A stretch of DNA of 64,000 nucleotides from Prevotella sp. UBA1705 (lineage in GTDB: Bacteria > Bacteroidota > Bacteroidia > Bacteroidales > Bacteroidaceae): the NCBI GenBank assembly GCA_002317385.1, contig DCJH01000021.1, forward strand, positions 78,783 to 142,782, in the 5' to 3' direction. The position numbers and the translations under genes are program-made. Of the stretch, positions 27,914 to 36,688 are shown piece by piece; the first letter of the stretch is position 1, and each line of letters opens with the position of its first letter. The notes beneath the pieces are model-generated. The model was not told the DNA's origin. It did no database searches and worked only from the letters and a program-made list of their open reading frames with translations.

Positions 27914-28324
27914 ATGACCCGAACGTTTCATCACCGCTTTACATTGGGCGCCAAATGCGGCCTCGTGCTGCTCGCCGCCCTCACCATCTACCTGTTTTGG
28001 GAGAAGGAGGTGCTACTCGGCTCGCTGGTTGTGGTATTCACCGTGCTCGTCATGGAGCGCGTGCTCCACTCCGAATATGTGTTTCGCGAGGGATTTCTGG
28101 AGATTCACCGCGGCCGTTTCGCACGCCGGAAGTCCATCCCCCTGATGGAAATCACCTCGTGTCGACCCATGAACACCACCTTCGGCATGGTGCACTATCT
28201 GCTCATTGGCTATGGCAACCAGCGCTTCGTAGCCGTGCAGCCCGAGCAGGAAGCGTCGTTTGTGGCCCATCTGCAGAGCCTGCTCGCCGATGAAGACGCT
28301 GCGGAAGGCGGCGACGAGGAGTAA
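27914..28324 (+). CDS. Small membrane protein with bacterial PH-like domain
   Basis: A 136-residue protein with two hydrophobic segments close together (about 13-30 and 33-50), then a soluble part with the pattern HSEYVFREGFLEIHRGRF and strands of the bacterial PH domain type. A GTG at 27893 would add seven residues; the ATG is preferred because it follows the promoter at a usual distance. It is 36 bp upstream of dacB and probably co-transcribed with it and the MscS gene. Function unknown. Confidence 0.7.
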   Translation: MTRTFHHRFTLGAKCGLVLLAALTIYLFWEKEVLLGSLVVVFTVLVMERVLHSEYVFREGFLEIHRGRFARRKSIPLMEITSCRPMNTTFGMVHYLLIGYGNQRFVAVQPEQEASFVAHLQSLLADEDAAEGGDEE

Positions 28325-28360
28325 TTCAGACCGAGCGGAGGAAACCGATAAGACCGATTT

Positions 28361-29638
28361 ATGTTATCCAATTTCAAGATAAAAACCCTTTTTTGCTGTC
28401 TGTGGTGCCTGTTTGTCCTGGTGCCGATGCAGGCCCAGGTTGTCGAGGAAGAGTACACCGAAGACAACGACACCACCGAGCAAGACTCAGTTTGGAGCGA
28501 TTCGCTCACCACGCGCAACGACTCGTTGCCCTGGCCTCAGAACGTGCAGGCAGCCATCGACAGGCTGCTTCAGAACGATATGTTCCAGACATCGCAGGTG
28601 GGGCTCATGGTATGGGACCTCGATGCAGACTCTGCAATCTATCGCCGCAACGAGCGACAGCTCATGCGTCCGGCCTCAACCATGAAGGTTATCACCGCCG
28701 TGACAGCGCTCGACCGCCTTGGAGGCAGCTACCAGTTTAAGACAGAGCTGTGCTACACCGGCCGCGTGGACAGCTGTACGCTCACAGGCGACGTCTACTG
28801 CGTGGGCGGATTCGACCCCCGGTTCACCACCGACGACATGACTGCCTTTGCAGAAGGCCTCCACAAGATGGGTATAGACACCATCCGCGGCAACATCTAT
28901 TCGGATAAATCGATGAAAGATCAGAACCTCCTGGGCGAGGGATGGTGCTGGGACGACGACAACCCCGTGCTCTCTCCGCTGCTGCTCTCGCGCAAGGATC
29001 AGTTCATGCCGCGCTTCTATTCCGAGTTGCGCAAACTCGGAATCTATGTCACCGGCTCCATCGGCGAGAAGCGCAAGCCCGAGGATGCCAGCTGCATCGT
29101 GAGGCGATTCCACACCATCGACCAGATCTTGATGCGCATGCTCAAGGAGAGCGACAACCTCTACGCCGAGGCAATGTTCTATCAGATAGCCGCCGCGACG
29201 GGCAATCACCCGGCCTCTGCCAAGAGCGCGAGGGCACTGATCAGGCAACTTGTGGATAAGTTGGGGCTCGATGGCCGACGCTACGAGTTTGCCGACGGCT
29301 CCGGATTGTCACTCTACAACTATGTCTCGGCCGAGCTGGAGGTGCGCTTCCTGCGCTATGCCTATCAGAATGGCAATATCTACAACCACCTGTTGCCGGC
29401 CCTCCCCATCGCCGGACAGGACGGAACGCTGCGCCGACGCATGCAGTCTGAGTTCACCCGCGGCAACGTACATGCCAAGACCGGCACCGTGAAGGGTATC
29501 AGTTCGCTATGCGGCTACCTCACCGCGGCCAACGGCCACCACATCTGTTTCAGCATCATCAACCAGGGAGTGCTGCATGGCAAGAACGGCCGTACGTTCC
29601 AAGACAAGGTGTGTTCCATCCTCTGCTCACCACAGTAA
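28361..29638 (+). CDS. dacB: D-alanyl-D-alanine carboxypeptidase/endopeptidase (PBP4 type)
   Basis: A 425-residue periplasmic penicillin-binding protein of peptidase family S13, which trims or cleaves peptidoglycan cross-links. A signal peptide covers about 1-26. The active-site set is complete: STMK (Ser106, Lys109), SDN near 263 and KTG near 372. The length is somewhat below that of E. coli DacB. An acidic Asp/Glu/Thr-rich segment (about 29-50) links the signal to the domain. It lies between the PH-domain gene and the MscS gene on one strand. Confidence 0.93.
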   Translation: MLSNFKIKTLFCCLWCLFVLVPMQAQVVEEEYTEDNDTTEQDSVWSDSLTTRNDSLPWPQNVQAAIDRLLQNDMFQTSQVGLMVWDLDADSAIYRRNERQLMRPASTMKVITAVTALDRLGGSYQFKTELCYTGRVDSCTLTGDVYCVGGFDPRFTTDDMTAFAEGLHKMGIDTIRGNIYSDKSMKDQNLLGEGWCWDDDNPVLSPLLLSRKDQFMPRFYSELRKLGIYVTGSIGEKRKPEDASCIVRRFHTIDQILMRMLKESDNLYAEAMFYQIAAATGNHPASAKSARALIRQLVDKLGLDGRRYEFADGSGLSLYNYVSAELEVRFLRYAYQNGNIYNHLLPALPIAGQDGTLRRRMQSEFTRGNVHAKTGTVKGISSLCGYLTAANGHHICFSIINQGVLHGKNGRTFQDKVCSILCSPQ

Positions 29639-29666
29639 CCCCTAAGTTCAACTCAAATCAATACGC

Positions 29667-30782
29667 ATGGAAGAAATCAGAATATACGTAGAAAACATCA
29701 TCCAGCACTTCGGGCTCTCGGGAAACGTTATTCCTCTGGTGCGCCATGCGGTGCTGGTACTCGTCGTTGCCGTGCTGGCCACCCTGGCCTATCTGCTCGG
29801 TCGCAAGATCATCATCCCCGTAGTGGGCAAGATTACGCGCCGCACGTCGGCCCAATGGGATGACATTCTGCTGGGCCGCCCGGTGCTTTTGGCCGTCTGC
29901 AGCATCGTGCCCGCACTGGTAGTATGGCAGCTTCTGCCCATGGTGTTCTATCAATATCCCATGGCCCGCGAGGTGGTAGCCCGCCTCACAGCCATCTATA
30001 TCACCATCGCCACGGTCCATCTGTTCGTGGTTTTCATCAACCGGCTCCGACTGCTCGATAACGACCATGGGGCCAGCCTGCGCCAATACATCCTGTCTTT
30101 CTGCGGATTGCTCAAGGTGGTAGTTATCTTTATCGCCGTGATTATCGTCATTGCCATCATCATTGGACGTAGTCCCATGACGCTGTTGGCCGGACTCGGT
30201 GCCACGTCGGCCATCCTCATGCTGGTCTTCAAAGACACCATCGAGGGTCTGGTGGCAGGCATCCGCCTCACCTCGGCCGAGATGTTGCACGTGGGCGACT
30301 GGATAACGGTACCCTCGACTCAGGCCGACGGCACGGTCATCGAGATGAGCCTTACCACCGTGAAGGTGCAGAATTTCGACAATACAATAGTTACCGTGTC
30401 GCCCACCACGCTGGTCAACGGCTCCTTCCAGAACTGGAAGGGCATGCAGGCATCCGATGGTCGGAGGGTGAAGCGCAAGGTGTTCTACGACTTCCGCAGC
30501 CTCCGCTTCACGGACGAAAGTCGCTCTGAGACCAACATGTCGCGCTATCGCGATGCCGTGGAGAAGTATCTCGCCGAGTGTCTGTGGGTCAACACCGACA
30601 TGACCTTGATGGTGCGCCAGCTCGAAGCCACCCAGGGCGGCCTGCCATTGGAGGTCTATTTCTTCCTGAAAAACAAGGAATGGGTCAACTACGAGCACTC
30701 CCTCGCCACCATCATGGAGCATATCTATGCCCTCGCCGAGGAGTATGGCCTGAAGGTTTATCAGAAATATCCCGAGCAATAA
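29667..30782 (+). CDS. Mechanosensitive ion channel, MscS family
   Basis: A 371-residue inner-membrane channel that opens under membrane tension to release solutes. There are about four to five hydrophobic segments in the first 190 residues; the pore helix and beta domain carry the family pattern GATSAILMLVFKDTIEGLVAGI followed by VGDWI. The C-terminal mixed alpha/beta domain is complete. In plan it resembles the YbdG/YnaI-like medium-size channels more than E. coli MscS. It begins 28 bp after dacB and ends before a strong terminator. Confidence 0.92.
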   Translation: MEEIRIYVENIIQHFGLSGNVIPLVRHAVLVLVVAVLATLAYLLGRKIIIPVVGKITRRTSAQWDDILLGRPVLLAVCSIVPALVVWQLLPMVFYQYPMAREVVARLTAIYITIATVHLFVVFINRLRLLDNDHGASLRQYILSFCGLLKVVVIFIAVIIVIAIIIGRSPMTLLAGLGATSAILMLVFKDTIEGLVAGIRLTSAEMLHVGDWITVPSTQADGTVIEMSLTTVKVQNFDNTIVTVSPTTLVNGSFQNWKGMQASDGRRVKRKVFYDFRSLRFTDESRSETNMSRYRDAVEKYLAECLWVNTDMTLMVRQLEATQGGLPLEVYFFLKNKEWVNYEHSLATIMEHIYALAEEYGLKVYQKYPEQ

Positions 30783-30813
30783 TCCCTGATTCCATCCTCA
30801 AACAGGATAAAAC

Positions 30814-30854
30814 AAGCTGGGCTATACGATGTCTTCTTTCGTATAGCCCAGCTT
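30814..30854 (+). terminator. Strong stem-loop after the MscS gene
   Basis: AAGCTGGGCTATACGA and TCGTATAGCCCAGCTT pair perfectly over 16 bp around a 9-nt loop. It ends the PH-domain/dacB/MscS unit and may serve the convergent higA-like gene too. Confidence 0.88.
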
Positions 30855-30880
30855 CGTTGAATAGCCCTTATTACCCAATC

Positions 30881-31225
30881 TCACAGCATAGCGGCAATCC
30901 TGCGAATATGGGCAAGGCGTTTTTGTAGCGTAGAATCCCGTTGCGCCATCTGCTTGTTGTATGCAGCCTGCATGCCAATCCATAGGTCTGCATCGATTCC
31001 GAGAGCCGCCTCGAGCATCAAGGCATATTCGATGGTCACTGGACGCTTGCCATTCAGCACTTCGTTTAGCACACTATACGACACGCCCATCTGCTGTGCG
31101 AGCCTGCGCTGCGATATTCCCCGCTCCGCAATCTCTTCCTTGATTATCTCCCCGGGATGGGTAGGCTCAAAGGGTTCAAGGTTGTTTGCTATCATGTCGG
31201 GGTTGGAATCATTTAAACCTTTCAT
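30881..31225 (-). CDS. HigA-family XRE regulator (antitoxin-like), no toxin partner seen
   Basis: A 114-residue protein with the HigA/VapI opening PTHPGEIIKEE and a helix-turn-helix of XRE type (ISQRRLAQQMGVSYSVLNEVLNGKR). Such proteins usually neutralise a HigB toxin and repress their own operon. Here no HigB-like frame lies on either side: upstream is a clean promoter and downstream a terminator. The frame extends 18 residues upstream, but the ATG at 31225 fits the promoter. It may be a stand-alone regulator or the remnant of a toxin-antitoxin pair. Confidence 0.85.
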   Translation of the reverse strand: MKGLNDSNPDMIANNLEPFEPTHPGEIIKEEIAERGISQRRLAQQMGVSYSVLNEVLNGKRPVTIEYALMLEAALGIDADLWIGMQAAYNKQMAQRDSTLQKRLAHIRRIAAML

Positions 31226-31248
31226 AGTCGTAAATGGAAGATGGACTA

Positions 31249-31280
31249 CAAATTTAGCATAAAAAAAATAATAAGACAAA
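31249..31280 (-). promoter_or_regulatory. Promoter of the HigA-like gene
   Basis: Minus strand: TTTG (31280-31277), exactly 20 nt, then TAAATTTG (31256-31249). This is a full Bacteroidetes consensus. The predicted leader is about 20 nt. As HigA proteins often bind near their own promoters, the site may be self-controlled. Confidence 0.78.
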
Positions 31281-31301
31281 TATCCCCACTACTTTTCTAC
31301 A

Positions 31302-32861
31302 TTATTTGAAGAATGCTTCGAGATGCTTTTGAGTTCTGATTTTCAGGGCGTAAGAGGTGAGGACGGTGAGCGATAGGATAACGATGTAGATGAGATAGAG
31401 CTGGAGCGTGTTGATGCAGATGCCCTCGATGCTCGCCCCCGGCAGCCGGGCGAAGGTGGCGAGAGCACTGTTGAGGAAGGTGGCGAGGTGGGCAAGACAC
31501 AGGGCGATGGCCTTCTGGAGGGGAAGGAAGGGGGCAGAGAGCAGCAGCGCCACGGCCCCATAGAGTATCAAAGTGGTAGTTGGGATCACCACGAAATTGG
31601 TGAGAAGGAAGTAGCAGGAGTACCTGCCGAAGTAGTAGATGACCAGCGGAGCCGTGCCGATCTGGGCCGCGAACGACACCACCGTGAGCCCCCAGAACCA
31701 GCGGGAAAGTGGATTTTGGAGGGTGAGAAGGTGGAAAAGCGGGCGAAAATAGACCATAATGGCCAGCACGGCCATAAAGGACATTTGGAAACCAACGTCC
31801 CAAAGGTTGGACGGATGGGCCACAAGCATCACCAAAGCGGCAAAGGCGAGGGTGTTGACCGATACCTGTTGTCGGCCGAGGAGGATGCAGAGCGAGCAGA
31901 GTGAGAGCATGGTGGCCGACCGGATGGCACTCGGGGGCAGTCCCACGAGCACCACAAACATCCAGATGCCGGCCAGAATGATGGTTTGCGAGAGCCATCG
32001 CCACCGACGGTTCCAGCCGAGAAGCATGGTGAGGATGGCATAGATGATGCCGAGATGAAGACCGGAAAGCGCCAGCACATGGGAGGCGCCGGACACGGAA
32101 TAGGCCTCCTTGGTGGCCTGACTGATGCCGCTCCGGTCGCCCAAAGTCATGGCAGCGACGACCGCCAACTGCTGACTGTCGAGCCCGAGAAGTCGGTACC
32201 GGGCCAACAGTCGTTGCCGGAACAGGAGCGCCCGAAGCCTGAATCGGGCAAAACGAGACAGCGGAGCCATGCTGACCGAGGCCTTGTGCCAGTGGCTATA
32301 ATAGATGAAGGTCTGCGCGCGGAAGCCATGCGACCGCAGCCAGCGCACGTAATCGAAATGGCTCGCGGCGTAGAACGACCGCGGAGCATCAAGTTTTGAA
32401 CGGGCCTGCAGGCCGTCGCCAAGGCGCAATTGTTGCCAGCGGTTGGTGGCAGTATCGCGCAGAATGGCCGCCTTGACCAGGATGGGGCGATGGAGCAAGC
32501 GCTGACCGATGCGCGTAATGGCCAGGTCACATCGCAGCGTGCGGCCCCGAACTGTCGGCTTACTCATCACCACGGCCTCATAATCCAGATCCTGTGGCGT
32601 AGACAAAGGCGCGTTGTGACGGTTTTCCCCGGTCATCAAGGCCGCCCCGAGCAGCAGCGTAGCCCCCATGATACACACGCCCTGCAGCCACTCCCACCCT
32701 TTTCTCACGAGGAAAGCCACACCTACGACCACCGCCGCCAGGCCCAGCCACACCGCCATGGGCACGCGCTCGCCCACAGCATCGCCAATGATGATGCCGA
32801 GAATGAGTGCCAGCACGATGCGCAGCAGGGGAAGCAGCGGAAGCAGTTTCACAGGTTTCAT
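31302..32861 (-). CDS. comEC: ComEC/Rec2-family DNA uptake channel
   Basis: A 519-residue polytopic inner-membrane protein. The N-terminal part has three hydrophobic segments and a DUF4131-like soluble region; the C-terminal Competence domain shows LALSGLHLGI and about seven further segments. The metallo-beta-lactamase domain found in longer ComEC proteins is absent, which is common in Bacteroidales. ComEC moves single-stranded DNA across the inner membrane during natural transformation; whether this host is competent is unknown. The frame opens 27 codons upstream, but the ATG at 32861 begins the first membrane helix. Confidence 0.9.
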   Translation of the reverse strand: MKPVKLLPLLPLLRIVLALILGIIIGDAVGERVPMAVWLGLAAVVVGVAFLVRKGWEWLQGVCIMGATLLLGAALMTGENRHNAPLSTPQDLDYEAVVMSKPTVRGRTLRCDLAITRIGQRLLHRPILVKAAILRDTATNRWQQLRLGDGLQARSKLDAPRSFYAASHFDYVRWLRSHGFRAQTFIYYSHWHKASVSMAPLSRFARFRLRALLFRQRLLARYRLLGLDSQQLAVVAAMTLGDRSGISQATKEAYSVSGASHVLALSGLHLGIIYAILTMLLGWNRRWRWLSQTIILAGIWMFVVLVGLPPSAIRSATMLSLCSLCILLGRQQVSVNTLAFAALVMLVAHPSNLWDVGFQMSFMAVLAIMVYFRPLFHLLTLQNPLSRWFWGLTVVSFAAQIGTAPLVIYYFGRYSCYFLLTNFVVIPTTTLILYGAVALLLSAPFLPLQKAIALCLAHLATFLNSALATFARLPGASIEGICINTLQLYLIYIVILSLTVLTSYALKIRTQKHLEAFFK

Positions 32862-32865
32862 GTCG

Positions 32866-32896
32866 CAAATATAGGTTTTTATTTGACACGCGCCAA
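32866..32896 (-). promoter_or_regulatory. Promoter abutting the comEC start codon
   Basis: Minus strand: TTG (32896-32894), 20 nt, TATATTTG (32873-32866), then four bases to the ATG at 32861. Transcription should begin at or within a few bases of the start codon, so the message may be leaderless. Confidence 0.7.
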
Positions 32897-32960
32897 TGGT
32901 TTGACCCAAATAATTGGGCAAGAAAAGGTACTCACGACACATGATTTTTCAGAAAAAGAC

Positions 32961-32991
32961 TTGAAAAACTCATTGAAATTCCATAACTTTG
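32961..32991 (+). promoter_or_regulatory. Promoter of the Pif1-like helicase gene
   Basis: TTG at 32961-32963, 20 nt, TAACTTTG at 32984-32991: a full consensus match. It is back to back with the comEC promoter. The leader to the ATG at 33039 is about 40 nt. Confidence 0.78.
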
Positions 32992-33038
32992 TAGGATAGG
33001 CTGCCATGTGGCGGCCCAATGATAAAACCATCGGGACT

Positions 33039-35258
33039 ATGCAACAGAATAAAGAACTGAGGCAGGCATGGGACTTCGTGGAGCACACCGGCACCAGCAT
33101 CTTCCTCACGGGAAAGGCTGGAACGGGTAAGACCACGTTTCTCAAGGCCGTGAAAGAGCACTCGTCGAAGCGCATGATCGTGGTGGCTCCCACCGGCGTG
33201 GCGGCCATCAACGCAGGCGGAGTGACCATCCACTCATTCTTCCAGTTGCCACTCTCGCCCTACATTCCCGGCACTTCGATCAAAGACCGCTTCGATTTCG
33301 GCAAAGAGAAACGCCGCATCATCCGCACATTGGATATGGTGGTGATCGACGAAATATCGATGGTGCGCAGCGATCTGCTCGACGCCGTCGACTCGGTGCT
33401 GCGCCGTTACCGCGACCACACGCAGCCGTTCGGCGGCGTGCAGCTGCTGATGATCGGCGACCTGCAGCAACTTACGCCTGTGGTGACGCCGCAAGACGAG
33501 GAGCTGCTGCGTGCCTACTACGACACACCTTACTTCTTCGGCAGTCGTGCGCTGCAGCAAATCAGCTACGTCACCATACAGCTCACCCACGTCTACCGCC
33601 AGCAGGACCAGGCGTTTATAGACATTCTGAACCACATTCGCGACGGACAGCCCACTCCGGCAGACCTTGCCCACCTGAACGAGCGCTACCGACCAGCCTT
33701 CTTCCCCAAGGCCGAGGAGGGATATATACGCCTCACCACGCACAACCGCATGGCCGACAGCTATAACGAGACGGAGCTGCAGAAGCTGCCCGGCCGCCGG
33801 TTTGTCTACACCGCGAAGATCGAAGACAACTTCCCCGAGTACAGCTACCCAGCCGACGTGAGGCTCGAACTGAAGATGGGGGCGCAGGTGATGTTCATCA
33901 AGAACGACCCCTCGGGCCACCATCGCTACTACAACGGGCGCATCGGCCACGTGGTGGCGCTCGACGAGGAGCACATCCACGTGAAATGTCCGGGCGACGA
34001 CGAGCCCATCGAGGTGGAGCAGCAGGAGTGGGAAAACACCAAATACGTGATCAATGAGCGTACCCGCGTGATCGAGCCGCAGGTGCAGGGCGTGTTCCGA
34101 CAGTACCCGCTGCGACTGGCGTGGGCCATCACCATCCACAAGAGTCAGGGGCTGACGTTCGACCGCGCCATCATCGACGCGGGCCTGTCGTTTGCTTCGG
34201 GCCAGGTCTACGTGGCGCTGAGCCGCTGCAAGAGCCTTGAGGGACTGGTGCTCGCCACGCCGATAGGTGAGCGCAGCATTATCCGAGACGGCCGGGTGAC
34301 CGACTATATCGCTCATCAGCAGGAGGCCGCCGAGCGCAGCATCAGCGAGCTGCCGAGCCTCAAGGAGGAGTATTACCGCTACCAGCTGCTCGACCTTTTC
34401 GACTTCACCACGCTCTTCAGCGCCCAGCAGATGGTGCACCGCACGCTGCTGGAGTATTTCCACGGCTCGCCCAAACTCACCTCCTACCACAGCCTGCAAC
34501 TGCAAACCCTGAAGGAAAAACTCATGGACGTGGCCTACAAATGGCTGTCGTTTATCCGCGCGCAGCGGCCCGAGGCCCTGCATGAGGCCGATTTTCTCGA
34601 CCGCGTGAAGCGCAGCGCCGGCTATTTTCTCAACGTGATCGAGGCCGAGACAGGCCGTGCCATCGAGCTCACCAAGGAGGCACAGGGCCAGAACGCCAAG
34701 GGCAAGGAACTCTTGGAGGAGCGCTACAAGGAGTGGTGGCTGGCCTATCTGGCCAAAGACAAGCTGCTGCGGAGGATGGAGGAAGAGCCGTTTGACGTGC
34801 CCACCTACATGCTGGCCAAGCAGGAATCGATGCTCGACGCCATGGATGTGGTGGCTCCGGGCAGCAGGACCACGCGCGTGCGCCGTCGCCGCACCACCGC
34901 CGACACGCCCTTCGACGATGCTCCGGGCAAGCCCAAGCGGGAGCGCAAGCCCCGCCAACCGCGCCAGCCGAGGGGCACAACAGCACGCACCACCTACGAG
35001 ATGCTGCTCGCAGGGCAGCGCCCCGAGGCCATTGCCCGTGAGCGCGGCCTCACCCTCGGCACCATCTACGGGCACCTGGCGCGCTACGTGCGCAGCGGAA
35101 TGCTCTCGGCCGACCGCATCATCGAGGCCTCGAAAGTGAAGGCCATCCGCCACGCCATGGCCCAACTGCCCGAACGCCCCACCGTGGAAGACGTGAAGCG
35201 CGTGTGCCGGAAAGACATCAGCCGAGAGGAAATCTATCTCATTCTGCATAGCATCTGA
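33039..35258 (+). CDS. Pif1-like SF1 helicase with C-terminal helix-turn-helix domain
   Basis: A 739-residue ATPase. The N-terminal half has the Pif1 signature: Walker A GKAGTGKT, APTGVAAIN, VIDEISMV Walker B, GDLQQLTPV and the C-terminal THKSQG/VALSRC pair. Pif1-type enzymes unwind DNA 5' to 3' and help at G-quadruplexes and stalled forks. After about residue 600 a Lys/Arg/Pro-rich linker leads to a C-terminal helix-turn-helix domain of the helicase/RNase D type (AIARERGLTLGTIYGHLARYV). An ATG at 33006 would add 11 residues; homologues begin close to MQQNKEL. Confidence 0.92.
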   Translation: MQQNKELRQAWDFVEHTGTSIFLTGKAGTGKTTFLKAVKEHSSKRMIVVAPTGVAAINAGGVTIHSFFQLPLSPYIPGTSIKDRFDFGKEKRRIIRTLDMVVIDEISMVRSDLLDAVDSVLRRYRDHTQPFGGVQLLMIGDLQQLTPVVTPQDEELLRAYYDTPYFFGSRALQQISYVTIQLTHVYRQQDQAFIDILNHIRDGQPTPADLAHLNERYRPAFFPKAEEGYIRLTTHNRMADSYNETELQKLPGRRFVYTAKIEDNFPEYSYPADVRLELKMGAQVMFIKNDPSGHHRYYNGRIGHVVALDEEHIHVKCPGDDEPIEVEQQEWENTKYVINERTRVIEPQVQGVFRQYPLRLAWAITIHKSQGLTFDRAIIDAGLSFASGQVYVALSRCKSLEGLVLATPIGERSIIRDGRVTDYIAHQQEAAERSISELPSLKEEYYRYQLLDLFDFTTLFSAQQMVHRTLLEYFHGSPKLTSYHSLQLQTLKEKLMDVAYKWLSFIRAQRPEALHEADFLDRVKRSAGYFLNVIEAETGRAIELTKEAQGQNAKGKELLEERYKEWWLAYLAKDKLLRRMEEEPFDVPTYMLAKQESMLDAMDVVAPGSRTTRVRRRRTTADTPFDDAPGKPKRERKPRQPRQPRGTTARTTYEMLLAGQRPEAIARERGLTLGTIYGHLARYVRSGMLSADRIIEASKVKAIRHAMAQLPERPTVEDVKRVCRKDISREEIYLILHSI

Positions 35259-35746
35259 CAAAGTCCGACGAGTCGGACTGGTCGGAAGATAGCCCCCATC
35301 AAGCAGCCTTGATAACCCAAAAACTGTCAAGATAGTTGGTCAACAATTTTATTTGAGATAGCCATTCTATCAGCCCCAAGCGGCCCTCGGAGAGCCATTT
35401 CAGCTCTCGGAGGGTCGCTTTTCTATGCCATCGCCAGACGATTAGGGCCTCATCGCATTTCTATTAGGCCGAGAAGGGAGAAGGAAAAGGGCTTTTTGGC
35501 AAGGCCATAAGGTACTAATCATCAGGAGAAAAAGCAGAAAATGGCAGAAGAAAAACGCACAAACTTTATAAGATTCTGATTTTCAAGGATTTGCAAAACA
35601 GCGATTTTTAGCACATTTTCCTGCCTAACATCCAGCCCAAGGCCTGGAAAAGGCCATAGAAAAAAGGTGTTCAAGATATTTCATGGGCTATTTTTCTCTC
35701 TGACAGGGCATAGGCCTGCCGATGAAATCCCGCCGACGGCTCATGC
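35259..35746. other. Gene-free region with repeat tract and AT-rich DNA
   Basis: It holds a short GTCGGAC-type repeat tract (about 35264-35286), related to the one inside sprA, the terminator described separately, and a family C-like GGTACTAATCATC at about 35511. No frame here looks like a gene. Confidence 0.6.
35378..35424 (+). terminator. Terminator after the Pif1-like helicase gene
   Basis: AAGCGGCCCTCGGAGAGC pairs with GCTCTCGGAGGGTCGCTT with two mismatches, followed by TTTTCT. It lies 120 bp after the stop. Confidence 0.8.
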
Positions 35747-36688
35747 TCACCAGGCAAAAACGGCCACAAGAGGCAGATGGTCGGAGAAGCCGTTGAGGTA
35801 CTTCGGCCCTTGGAAATTGCGGCGGGGCTTCACGCCGCCATACTTCCTATCGTCTTCCAAGAGGAACGGCTGGTCGTTGATATGGCACTCGCGAAACGCC
35901 GGAAGCAGCGATTCCGAGCAGAAAAGATGGTCGAGACTGCCCCACTCCCCGCGGTATCGGTAGGTGCCCTGCGCCCCATGCGTGCCGCGGGCACGGGCAG
36001 AGACGTCGATGAGCCGATGGTCGGCGATGCGCCGGAGCGAGGCATCGCTGGTGTAATCGTTGAAATCTCCCATGACGATGACGCGGGCCGAAGCCGACAG
36101 CGAGCGCAGGGAGTCGACCGCGGCGCACAGCTGCCGGGCCACGTGGAGACGGTAGGGGCGCGTGGCGCGCTCCCCATCGGAACGGCTCGGCGCATGGACC
36201 ACAAACACGTGGAGCGTGTCGCCACTGATGATTTCGCCCGAAGCATAGAGAATATCGCGCGTGGGCCGGAACCCCTCCAAGGGCGGAATGCGTATGGAAT
36301 GATGGTGAATGAGCCGGAAAGAGAAGGGCGAGAAGAGCAGCGCCACGTCGATGCCACGCTGGTCGGGGCTATCGGTCATCACATAGTCGTAGCCGGCCCG
36401 ACGCAGCAAGGAGCGCCGCGTGAGGTCGCGCAGCACGCTGTCGTTCTCGACTTCAGTAAGAGCAATGAGGTCGGGAACGACGGTCGAGGAGTCGGTCAGG
36501 CCACAGGAGAGTATCTCCTGCCCTATGCGATCGAGCTTGCGCCAATAGCGTGTGGGAGTCCAGCGATAGGCCGAAGACGGCAGGAATTCCGTGTCAGTCT
36601 TCAGACTATCGTGGCGAGTGTCGAACAGATTCTCACAGTTGAGTTCGACGATGGTGAAGAGCGAGATGAGCAGCAGCGGGAGGCCCAT
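35747..36688 (-). CDS. Endonuclease/exonuclease/phosphatase family protein
   Basis: A 313-residue protein of the EEP superfamily. Its motifs are NCENLFD near the N-terminus (metal-binding Asn and Glu), ALTEVEND, RGIDVALL, VHAPSR, GDFND and the terminal SDHLPL with the catalytic His. A short hydrophobic N-terminus could be a signal peptide, so it may act outside the cytosol. The substrate may be nucleic acid, nucleotide or phospholipid; the sequence does not tell. Its start overlaps the stop of the upstream peptidase gene (TGATG; a GTG three bases upstream is also possible), so translation is probably coupled. Confidence 0.88.
   Translation of the reverse strand: MGLPLLLISLFTIVELNCENLFDTRHDSLKTDTEFLPSSAYRWTPTRYWRKLDRIGQEILSCGLTDSSTVVPDLIALTEVENDSVLRDLTRRSLLRRAGYDYVMTDSPDQRGIDVALLFSPFSFRLIHHHSIRIPPLEGFRPTRDILYASGEIISGDTLHVFVVHAPSRSDGERATRPYRLHVARQLCAAVDSLRSLSASARVIVMGDFNDYTSDASLRRIADHRLIDVSARARGTHGAQGTYRYRGEWGSLDHLFCSESLLPAFRECHINDQPFLLEDDRKYGGVKPRRNFQGPKYLNGFSDHLPLVAVFAW

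Noticed and set aside
33234..35330. 698-residue minus-strand open frame
   Set aside because: Antisense to the Pif1-like helicase, with no motif of any family; a codon-bias shadow.
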